Positions 55,426 to 64,000 of a stretch of 64,000 bases of DNA are shown one piece after another. The stretch comes from Tillandsia leiboldiana. Its lineage: Eukaryota; Streptophyta; Magnoliopsida; Poales; Bromeliaceae. The notes beneath the pieces are model-generated. The model ran no database searches. It worked only from the letters and a program-made list of their open reading frames with translations, and was not told the DNA's origin. The position numbers and the translations under genes are program-made. Position 1 is the first letter of the stretch. Each line of letters opens with the position of its first letter. The stretch is from positions 29,002,599 through 29,066,598 of the forward strand of contig CM055073.1 of NCBI GenBank assembly GCA_029204045.2, written 5' to 3'.

Positions 55426-56361
55426 GGGCCGTTTGGGAAACCTTCGAAACTCTGTTTTAAGTCATTTAACTCTGTTTTGTAAAAAATAGTTGGTCTGTTT
55501 GGATGGTCCAACAGTATAAAAATATAACAGAGTAATTTTGTAGTTTCAGAGTATTTTTGGAGAAAAAAAAAAAAAGCTCTGAGCGGCGAAATTTTTGTTC
55601 CTATTTTTCGCGTACAATTTCTCACTCGCATTCTTTCGCATTTCACCCATTTTAAAAATTTAAAATTTAAAATTTAAAATTTAAAAATATGAAATTAAAA
55701 ATTAAAAATTAAAAATTAATAAATTAAAAATTTAAAATTTGAAACTGAAAAATTAAAAAATAAAATATAAATTTTAAAATTTGAAATTTAAAATTCTAAA
55801 TTGTAAAATTAAAATTTATTATATTAAAATTAAAATTTATAATTTTGAAATTAAATTTATTATTTTAAAATAATAAAATTTTATGTTTAAAACTTAAAAT
55901 TAATATTATAAAATTTAAAATTTAAAATTTTAAATATTATATCTGAATTTTTTTATTTGAAATTTTATATTTAAAATTTTGAATTTTAAATTTTTAATTT
56001 TTAAATTTTTAATTTTTAATTTTTATTTTTTAATTTAAATTTTAAATTTTAAATTTTAAATTTTATATTTTAAATTTTAAATTTTAAATTTTAAATTTTA
56101 TATTTTATATTTGAATTTTTTAATTTAAAATTTGAAATTTAAATCCTAATTTTAATATTTTAAAATTAAAAATTAAAAATTGATATTTTTAAATTTAATT
56201 TTTTGTATTGAAAGTTTAAATTTAAAATAGAATTTTTTTAAAAATTCACAATCCAAACAGTATAAAACAGAGTAATATTTTTACAAAGTATTAATTTTTT
56301 CAAAATATCAAATACGTTGTAAAATAAAACTCTGTTTTATTTTTCGGTGATTGCGAGGGCC
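55426..56361. mobile_element. AT-rich Harbinger-like element
   Basis: Flanked by TTA (55423-55425 and 56362-56364). Termini are GGGCCGTTTGGG on the left and, complemented, GGCCCTCGCAATC on the right, with inner blocks CTCTGTTTTA and TAAAACAGAG. The interior is dominated by AAATTTAAAATT runs. The terminal match is weak. Confidence 0.4.
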
Positions 56362-56459
56362 TTAGGGTCTTGTTTGGTTAGCTGTAAAATTTATTAAGAA
56401 TCCAAATTAAAAGTATCTTTTTTGGATTTTTTTTTAAATCCAAAATAATTTGTGAAGTT

Positions 56460-56840
56460 TTGAGCCAAAAAAATATTTTTCGCGAATTCTCCAAAAATTC
56501 GGCACTTCTTGCCCCCGAAGAAAAACACTTTCCTCTTTCAAAGAGAGAAAAAAAAAAAAAACCATCAGAGGCCCACCCCACCCCACCTCACCTCACCTTC
56601 TCTTCTCTGTTCTCACGCCCTCTCACGCCCGCCTCCTCCCACCCGGCCGGGCGGCGTGCGCTTGCCAAGTCGCCATCGGATCGGAACCCTCCGCTCGCCG
56701 CTCGCCGCTCGCCGCTCGCCGCTCGCCATCGGAACCCCTCCCGGGCTGCGCGCCGCTCGCCACCGGAACCCTCCGGGTCGCGTGCCGCTCGTCATCTTAC
56801 TCGCCGCCACCAGTTTGTGAGTTGTGATTTTGTAACTTTG
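56460..56840 (+). other. GC-rich tract with CGCTCGC repeats
   Basis: Pyrimidine-rich then GC-rich sequence with CGCTCGC tandem units at 56690-56760. It looks like a 5' UTR or captured GC-rich exon inside MULE B, but no protein is recognised. Confidence 0.35.
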
Positions 56841-56979
56841 TGTTTTAATTTATAGTTTTGGTTACTTGTGAGTGAAATTAATATTTGCTTTCAATTAATT
56901 TAATTTTTTTCTAGTTACTTTCTAATATTTCAACCATTAATTAATTTTTTTGTTCTTTGCAAAGAGTCTCTTAGAATTG

Positions 56980-57010
<31 letters not shown>

Positions 57011-57872
57011 TTACTGAATGGGTATTTTCTTTATTTCTAAAGTAGGTTGATTAAATTATATTTAAAAATTATAATTGTTTATGCTGATAGTATAAATTTA
57101 GAGAAAAAAATTTAATTTAATAGCTGAATTTTTAAGGTATAAATCACGAATCCGAATAATTGACGAACCCATTTTTTAACCGAATTTAAAAATTATGATA
57201 CAAATTTTATCCGTATTATATTGCCAAATCCGAATTAACTAACTATGCTTGCAACCCCTGTATGCTCCTACATTGCATCAATACTATTAGGGTGTTCATA
57301 TTTTGAAGTCTTGGAAATTTGTCTTTTCACAAGCTTTATTTCAAAATTTATTTTACCCACTGAGCTCATGTTTTTCATAATTCTATTAGTATAATTTAGT
57401 AAGTCGTCTCTTTCAGGTTAAAACAAGTCTCAGAAATTTCTTGCAGAACTTGTTTTAATTTTCTTATTTTATTGTAGTTAGAGTTGTGGTGTAGGCTGGG
57501 ATAACAAATACACACCAAGAGTTTTATAAAATCAAAATTAGTAAGGCTCACAATAAGTAACTAGCAATTGATAATAAAATCTAAATTCTAGAAATAGCAA
57601 ATCAATTTTAACTCGATTAAACCTCTCTAGTCTTTTATATGAATTTATAGCCATGTTTAGATGGAAAAGCTATTATGGAAGGGGACATAAATATTTGTAG
57701 CATTGAAACAATTATATCTGAATGTTGTGAAATTGTTCCACATAATTTCTGAATGTTTTAACTCAATATCTAGATGTTGTGAAACTTGTTGTACTTTTTC
57801 ATTCTGTTATGAAATTTATTGTACAAATTTTATTTTTTTGAGTTGAAAAAAATTTCTTGTCTATACTGTGGT
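56841..57872. other. AT-rich MULE B interior
   Basis: Non-coding; includes an ATT trinucleotide run at 56979-57012. Nothing else identified. Confidence 0.5.
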
Positions 57873-58277
57873 TAAAGGCGTTGAACCATTCAGCGCCTTT
57901 AGCATTGATGATAAAGGCGTTGAACCATTCAGCGCCGTTAATGTTTATGTTAAAGGCGTTGAACGGTTCAGTGCCTTTAACGTTTATGTTAAAGGCGCTG
58001 AACGGTTCAGCGTCTTTAACGTTTATGTTAAAGACGCTGAACGGTTCAGCGCCTTTAGCACTTATATCTGAGGATTTAGCAAATTTTCGTGAAAATTGGC
58101 TAAGTCCTCAGCGCGTTCATCATATATGCAGAAGACGCTGAATGATTCAGCGCCTTCAGATGGTCCCGCCTCCGTGGCGCTCTGCTGGCAAAAGCAGGGT
58201 TAGTTTTGCAAAAAAAAATTTCAAATTGTCATTTTGCAAATTTTTAAAATTTTTAGGGTTATTTTTTAAAAAAGTCC
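57873..58277 (+). repeat. MULE B right terminal inverted repeat with 39 bp array
   Basis: Five tandem near-palindromic units starting AAAGGCG or AAAGACG at 57874, 57913, 57952, 57991 and 58030, exactly 39 bases apart. Then come the hairpin GAGGATTTAGCAAATTTTCG (58071-58110), one more palindrome and the AT-rich terminal block inverted to 50644. Confidence 0.88.
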
Positions 58278-58369
58278 AAGTTTCGCACTTCCCATTTTGC
58301 CGGCACAGCTGAGTACAGGTAGGTTAATCAGATTGTCTAATTCGATAAAGCTAGTGACTTGAGAGGATT

Positions 58370-58601
58370 TTTTTTAAAAAATAATGTTCTAAAATTTTAA
58401 AATTTACAAAATAATATTCTCAAAAAAAATTTATAAAACTAATTTTATTTTTGCCACGTGGGCACCACGGGGGATAACGGACTGAAGGCGGTGAATCATT
58501 CACCGCCTTCACAGCGTTTTATGCTGAAGACGGTGATTCACCGTCTTCACAAAAACGCTGTGAAGGCGGTGAATCATTCACCGTCTTCAATGTGACTTAG
58601 C
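58370..58601 (+). mobile_element. Left end of a third MULE (MULE D)
   Basis: Begins GGATTTTTTTTAAAAAATAA, followed by the same terminal block as MULE A and B (GCCACGTGGGCACCACGG). Three palindromes of the GGCGGTGAA..TTCACCGCC type follow (58485-58590). It breaks off at TGACTTAGC, where a Pack-MULE is inserted. No right end was found. Confidence 0.7.
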
Positions 58602-59431
58602 GGGTTTTTTTTTTTGAAAATGACCTTTTAAAAATTTGTATTTTTGAAAATGGCCCTACAAAATTTGTATTTACAAAAATGGCCGTATGGGTGCCAACTG
58701 TGCGCCACGTGAGCGGGAGAGCCTGAGTCGGATCAAGTTGAACACGCAATTTGAAATCGTGTGTTTAAACGCGATTTAAAATCGCGTGTTTAGACACGCA
58801 CTTTGAAATCGCGTGTTTAAATAGATTGAGAGAGAGATAGAAAGGTCGCGGCGCTCCATGAGGGAGCGGAGGCGATCGCGACGCTCCATCTTGCGCTTGC
58901 CGAAGAAGGTGATGGGCTCGCCGAGGCGGCGGAGTCGGGCGTGCACGGCGGAGTCATTGGTGGGCACGGCCATGGCGTAGGCGCGACGCTTCATGAGGAG
59001 CTCCTGCACGACCTTCTCCTGCCGTTCCCGGGCGAGGCTGCTCTCCTCCGAGACCTCGTACTCGTCGGCGCCACCGCCGCTGCCGCGGGGGACGGAGCCC
59101 TCGCGGTCGGAGTCGGAGCCCCCGCCGCTGCCGCCGCCGGCTCGGGAGCGGAGGAGGGCGGCGGCGGCGAGAGGAGGGGGGATAGCGGCGATGAGGGGAT
59201 GGGGAGGGGGAGGGGGAGGGGTCAGACACGCGATTTCAAATCGTGTGTTTAGACACGCGATTTCAAACCGCGTGTCTATTCAACTTAATCCGACTCAGGC
59301 TCTTCTGCTCACGTGGCGTGCACACGTGGCGCACAGTTGGTACCCATAGGGTTATTTTTGTAAATACAAATTTTGTAAGGTCATTTTCAAAAATACAAAT
59401 TTTTAGAGAGTCATTTAAAAAAAAAAAATCC
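58602..59431 (-). mobile_element. Pack-MULE carrying a PRP4-like gene fragment
   Basis: 830 bp. Its TIRs of about 200 bases begin GGGTTTTTTTTTTTGAAAAT and, complemented, GGATTTTTTTTTTTTAAATG. They continue through a shared GGTGCCAACTGTGCGCCACG-like block and ACACGCGATTTCAAATCG palindromes. Perfect 9 bp duplications TGACTTAGC flank it (58593-58601 and 59432-59440). The interior (about 58850-59210) is GC-rich captured gene sequence. Confidence 0.92.
58850..59210 (-). pseudogene. PRP4: Captured fragment of a U4/U6 snRNP PRP4-like (LACHESIS) gene
   Basis: The minus-strand frame, open across the fragment, reads through YEVSEESSLARERQEKV, LLMKRRAYAMAVPTNDSAVH, RLRRLGEPITFFG and MERRDRLRSLM. This is the conserved N-terminal PRP4-like (SFM/PSP) segment of plant U4/U6 small nuclear ribonucleoprotein PRP4 homologues, known in Arabidopsis as LACHESIS. 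The source protein continues into WD40 repeats; none are here. The frame runs on into TIR sequence after about 58850. The piece looks like one exon's part with no intron, and it shows no stop or frameshift. It is captured host sequence rather than a working gene. Confidence 0.88.
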
Positions 59432-59440
59432 TGACTTAGC

Positions 59441-60384
59441 CAATTTCTGAGACTAAAGTGTATAAAGAAATGAGTGTATTCTAAAGTGTATAAAGAAATG
59501 AGGAATGAGAGTGAGATTCGAATTAACAGATGTTCAACTATTTATAGAGAATATTTTTTTATATATATATTAAAATCAAAGTGTATTGGATATAAGTGTA
59601 TAAGATATAGCAATAACATCTCTAGAGTTTTGTACAACTAGTGTATAGTCATATCAGTTGTATAATCATATCAATTGTGTAGTCAAGTCAGATTTTATAT
59701 TAAGTGTAGTCAACTTTATGTCAAATGTATAGTCAACTCGAACTTTATATCAAATGTATAGTCAACTCGAACTTTATATCAAGTATAGTCAACTTTATAT
59801 CATATCTAATGTGTAGTTAAATGTTTATAGTCACATCATTTTTAATCATATCAACTGTTATATTCAGTGTGTAGTCATATTAGATGTTTAATCATATCAA
59901 GTATGTAATTTTAAAAAATATAATAATAATAATAATATTAATATTAATAATAATAAAATTATTTTCTTTAATATATAATTATATTATTTTATATTATATT
60001 TATTTTTTTAGTAATCTCAAATCTTATTTTTAGTATATAGCTCAATTAGATATTTAATAATATCAATTACTTAGATAAATTAAAAAAAATAATAATATTA
60101 TTAAATAATAATTTAATTTAATAAATAAAATTTTTATTAGTTATTATTAATTATTATCTTATAATTATTTGATCATGATGATTTGTTTGATCAATTAAAT
60201 ATTTGTAATAATAATAATAATTTAAATTAATAAGTATAATTTTTATTAATTATTATTTATAATTATTTGATTTTATATAGTAAAATTAAATATTATTAAT
60301 AATAATAATTTAATAATAATATTATTATAATTTTTATTATTAAATATTAAATATTAATTATTATTGTATATTATTAGTGGGTAG

Positions 60385-60416
<32 letters not shown>

Positions 60417-60480
60417 GTTGGGGGAGGGCTGGCGGGGGCGAAGAGAGGGGGGGGGGGAGAGAGAGAAAGAGAGAGAATAT
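59441..60480. other. AT-rich repeats after the Pack-MULE
   Basis: Holds a direct repeat of TAAAGTGTATAAAGAAATGA (59450-59500), tandem TATAGTCAACTCGAACTTTA-type units (59680-59800), AT-rich AATAAT runs (59910-60380) and GA runs (60386-60476). No coding. Confidence 0.6.
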
Positions 60481-62320
60481 GGGTACCTTGAGAAATGAAA
60501 AGAAAAAAAAAATTAATATTTTTTTCTTAATTAAAATATAAATACTCTTAACTATTTTTTTTTTTTCTCTACTTTATAAAACTAGGGCTAATTTTTTTTT
60601 TTTTATTTTTTTTTTCAATAAAACTTCTTAGGCATTTGTCTCCTGGTCTTTATCCCCTCCCAATTTTATTCTCATTATTCCTACCTCTAACCCTAATCAC
60701 TTTTATTTGTGACAGACCGCGCCGCCAGACCGCGCGCCTCCTTGCGCCGCTCCTCCTTGCACCGCTTTGCGCCACGTCTCCTTGTGCCGCGCCGCGCCGC
60801 TTGCACATAGCCCGCATTGCGCACCGCCAACCTGCGTGCCGTGCACTGCCAGCCCGCGCGCCGCCTAGCGCTCCCGCGCGCCGCCTAGCGCTGCGCCGTC
60901 CGCGCGTTGCCTTCGCGCAACCCGCGCCCGAGCCAGCCCTAACCTGCGCCAATGCGCCGCCGCAACCGCGCCTGTCCAGCCCTTACTGTGCAGTAGCCCG
61001 GGACAGTAGTCTAACCCCTTTTTCTGTCCGGATTGCGGCGGATCGTCCTAGAGACACGGCTGCTGTCCGGTTCTCACATTTTGGAACAGCGGTGCATCGT
61101 TTTGCGACCCAAAAATTCCAGCGGCCACTGATCCTCCAATTTTTGAACACGGCACACCCGGCGACCCCCGATCTTCAGGATTTCGAACACGGTAATCCCG
61201 GAACCCCCTCTTGTGTTCGTTAAATTACTTAATTGCATTAAATCACAACAATAGCGTGTTTATCACTTATGTTCGCCGTTTGCGGCTCCGCTTGACCCCG
61301 ATGCAGGTTTCGGACTCCAATCAAACCCCGGATAGGCTTTTGAGACATCGCGTGCTGTCCAGAATCGGCATTGGATTGATTCCGAATGCGGGATCAGAGG
61401 TATGAACCGGTTTCCGCGTAGACTTTTATTTAATGTAAATAATTACATCGGTGGGACTTTGGGGTGCAAATTGCACTTGACCCTTGGACTGTTTGTCCTT
61501 ATTCAAACGACGGTGAGGTTGTTCGAGCCTCTTTTTCAATCAAGGGATCGTTCGGGTTCGACGGTTTGAGAATTGGAGAAACGTTCACGTTAATTTAATT
61601 GGAACAACGGGGATCTTGGTGAAGCGGTTGGGACCACTAATTCGCTGGTGATTGTTATTTGACTTTAGTGACCAATAGTGGTCAATTGGCGGATTACTAA
61701 AAATTCTGGTGGATCTCGGGACTTCAGTAAAGTCCATTGCTTGGTCTTTCTGTACACTGTGAGTCAGTGGGATGAGTGTGAGAGAGTCAGTCACTGATTT
61801 GTGTTTGTGATTCAGGCTTGAGCAGCCAGGAGGCGTACGCGAGCCTACCAGCGAATTCCAGGACCGCCTACATTGAGGCGGGCACTCACATCCGGGCATT
61901 GGCATAGTGTAACCTGATTGGGTACCGTAGTCGATCGGACTCTTTGGTTATCTTGCTAGTCCTTCTTCAGTTGTTACTTCCCGTCCTGCGATTACCTCTG
62001 CTTTACATATATGTGCCATGATTTTCAGTATTAGTAGATACTTCAGTTATTGCACTTTTACAGTCTTTCTGATAATTTTGGTTCGCCGAACTGAAAATCG
62101 AATAACACTACATCGTTTAGCTCGACTAAACTAGTCAAGTGGTGTTTTTACTTCGTCGAGATTGGGTCTAGACTCTAGTTAGGTCAGGTTAGGCTAATTG
62201 ATCGATACTTAATCGAAAACTTCGGAAATTCGAATTTTTGAATTACAGAAAATCGAGAAAAATGATATAAATTAATTTTTCAGATTTAAAAATTTTCGAG
62301 TATTACACCCTAACTTTACG
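60481..62320 (+). other. LTR-like sequence with GC-rich leader
   Basis: A GC-rich stretch (60710-60990) followed by TTGACCCTTGGACTGTTTGTCC (61480), which echoes a module in LTR-2 near 42115. There is no pol coding and the ends were not defined; a Ty3-type LTR remnant is the best guess. The long open frame at 60636-61223 is a by-product of GC richness. Confidence 0.35.
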
Positions 62321-62492
62321 CATCCCTCGCTCACTCTCCCTCTCTTCTCCCATTCTCTCCTTCCAAATCCTAACCATAAGGCGTGGTAATCTCAACTTTA
62401 AATCCAAGGTGATCCTCCGTTGCCCTCCTCTCTCCCTTAGATTCGAATTGAATCTTTTCGATCTCTTCCTCTCCGTTTTTCTCTCGATTTGA

Positions 62493-62669
62493 GTGTTGAA
62501 TCGAGGGTTTTGGTGCTACGTTTTTGGCACCAATAGGGTCGTCTTGGTGGTGTTCTTCGTGCCCTGGTGCGGCCATTGCCAAGCCCTAGCTCCCACGTGG
62601 GGGCACACTGCCACCGTCCTCAAAGCCGTCGCCGCCCTCGGCGCTGACGCTCACCAATCGCTCCCTCAG
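62493..62669 (+). pseudogene. PDIL: PDI-like thioredoxin exon, degenerate
   Basis: The translation includes RVVLVVFFVPWCGHCQAL, then PTWGHTATVLK and LGADAHQSLPQ, ending at a good donor (CTCAG|GTGTGG). This is the active-site half of an a-type thioredoxin domain of plant protein disulfide isomerase-like proteins, which form disulfides in the ER; the CGHC active site is present. Oddities: there is no ATG or signal peptide, an extra unaligned stretch before RVVL, V where the family has E in LVEFF, and changes in the helix after the active site. The next exon expected (EYGIRGFPT type) was not found. It is probably a gene fragment; an unusual gene continuing past the window is possible. Confidence 0.65.
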
Positions 62670-63841
62670 GTGTGGAATTGCACACTCTGATTTTGTCCTG
62701 TTTCTGCTTAATTGGTGTTGTTGTTTGTGATTGTTATTGTGATTGTGATTGTGGTGGCTTACTTTGAATAAGAGAATTATGGGTCACATATCAAATTGTA
62801 GTTGACAGATTTAGTATCGGTGAGTTGCTCGAGTTGCTTGATCGGAGGAGTTATGTTATAGAACATTTAGAAAATTTGATCCTATTGATTTAGTGGCAAA
62901 TGCAAATATATCCCCGTGAACTTGGTGCAAGTTGACTTCAGTTGACTATTGTGAACGCAAGGCTGAAGGAGCAAGTAGTTTTCTTTCCATTTCCATGTTC
63001 ATAACCATTTTGTCTACTCCAAGTGCACATGCCAGTTTGAAGTCTCTGTGCAGATATTACCTGACTACATCTCATTAGGACAGTGGTGTTCTCTCTACTT
63101 ATGCAAAAGTTTTTAGGGCTTGATCTTAGAAGAATTTATTAAGACATGAGATGTTGGATTCTTAGAATATAGGATATAATTAATCACTTTTTAAGCTATC
63201 AATTTGATTTCGAGAGGGTAAAATATATGTACCTTAAAATGCAAATATTTAGATTTTTAGAATTTGAAATATGTTATAATAGTCTCAAAAGTATACCTTT
63301 TAATGGAATCGCTCAATAAGATTCACAGGAGATGTTTTCAATTATGAAATAATAGATAGATGGAGATGTTTTCACTTAATGTTGATGAGATCCATGTACT
63401 TTATTGTTTAATTACTTTCCATATTTATTAGTTATTATATAATTTCACGTACTGAAATAATGGCTATGAGAAGAATCATATATTTTGCTTTATTTCTACC
63501 CGTTAACGTAATGGCAAATATGTTTCAGTTAGTTTGATCGACTAAAATGCTACTTTTTATTTATGTCTTTTTGTTGTGCTACATTTTTTCATATCCTTTG
63601 TATGCTTGGTTAAAGTTTTGATGATGAATTACAATTATACTTAAATCCCGTTTGGTTCATGATTTGTTATATTTCGATAATTTTTTATCTTTTCTATTGA
63701 AATATTCAAGTCATTATCATTCAATCTCTGTTTAAATCCTTTCAGACAATTTCTGAAATATGTTAGTATCATCCAATCTCTGTTTATTCTCATCCTATTC
63801 TGATCTCTTTAACCTTTTTGCTTTCAAGAAAAGTAGTTTAT

Positions 63842-63842
<1 letters not shown>
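62670..63842 (+). other. Intron-like AT-rich sequence
   Basis: No coding or element ends seen. It lies between a plausible splice donor (62670) and a plausible acceptor (63887). Confidence 0.4.

Positions 63843-63873
<31 letters not shown>
63843..63873. repeat. Poly-C tract
   Basis: A run of about 31 C, directly before a pyrimidine-rich acceptor. Confidence 0.95.
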
Positions 63874-63876
<3 letters not shown>

Positions 63877-63887
63877 CTTTCTTGCAG

Positions 63888-64000
63888 GGGTTTTATTGAA
63901 TTGGAGCTGCCGTGCTGCAAGAACTCACCCTTGGTAGCTTCTGCCGACCCCGATCTGCACTGGACTCTTGAGGGTCTCCTCTCGGAGTTGAATTCCATAG
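63888..64000 (+). CDS. Unrecognised partial exon at the window edge
   Basis: After the acceptor CTTTCTTGCAG the second frame stays open to the window end, encoding about 37 residues that include IELELPCCKNSPLVASADPD and HWTLEGLLSELNSI. I do not recognise the family. Its phase does not fit directly onto the PDI-like exon, so it may belong to a different gene or a chimera. The start and strand rest on the splice signal and the open frame only. Confidence 0.35.

Noticed and set aside
57857..58141. Repeated units that resemble a CRISPR array at first sight
   Set aside because: The 39 bp units are near-palindromes without unique spacers, in a plant MULE TIR; no Cas genes.
60636..61223. 195-codon open frame rich in A, R and P
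   Set aside because: GC-rich leader of LTR-like sequence; open on the opposite strand too and without recognisable domain.

Overview
The window looks like nuclear DNA of a flowering plant, probably a monocot. It has GT-AG introns and typical plant nuclear gene families: protein-L-isoaspartate methyltransferase, plant GH5 cellulase-like enzymes and PDI-like thioredoxin. The transposable elements are all common plant types: Ty3 and Ty1 LTR elements, plant LINEs, MULEs, hAT and Harbinger-like elements, and TA-repeat-associated MITEs. The monocot call is weak and rests on style only. Genes are few and intron-rich, and most of the sequence is nested transposons.

Region by region. 1-6472: a decayed Ty3/gypsy element on the minus strand, cut in its RNase H by a 3.6 kb solo LTR (599-4234, perfect CTTAA duplication). 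6500-11558: a LINE ORF2 fragment and a LINE ORF1-like fragment on either side of a damaged plus-strand Ty1/copia element with one recognisable LTR. 12525-14469: two back-to-back AT-rich Harbinger-like elements. 15227-15477: the last exon of a protein-L-isoaspartate methyltransferase gene. 16131-23891: Ty3-type LTR sequences carrying a young 5'-truncated LINE (17038-20643) with an open ORF2 and a perfect 9 bp duplication. 23892-29258: a minus-strand MULE that encodes a decayed MuDR-type transposase followed by a spliced plant mobile domain (PMD) gene.

29631-50382 is the gene-bearing core: two head-to-tail GH5 cellulase-like genes on the minus strand. Each has four exons, middle exons of identical length (248 and 521 nt) and both catalytic glutamates. 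The upstream copy has a 10.4 kb first intron. That intron holds a 6 kb inverted-repeat structure split by a 4.3 kb solo LTR, and a Harbinger-like element with a hAT element nested inside it. The other copy carries a 345 bp hAT MITE in its first intron.

50644-58277 is a second MULE, whole from TIR to TIR with a 9 bp duplication, inserted about 260 bp upstream of a GH5 start codon. It keeps the N-terminal exon but has lost the transposase, and it is filled with a solo-LTR-family fragment, TA microsatellites, MITEs and an AT-rich element. A further MULE end (58370 onward) is the target of an 830 bp Pack-MULE (58602-59431) that carries a fragment of a PRP4/LACHESIS-like splicing-factor gene. 59441-62300 is AT-rich repeats and LTR-like sequence. 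62493-62669 is a degenerate PDI-like exon, and the window ends inside an unrecognised exon-like open frame.

The most unusual material is the MULE group. Their TIRs hold arrays of roughly 39 bp near-palindromes plus a conserved hairpin, and the Pack-MULE landed inside that hairpin motif in another member. Exon limits come from splice signals and protein continuity read by eye; no search or alignment was run.
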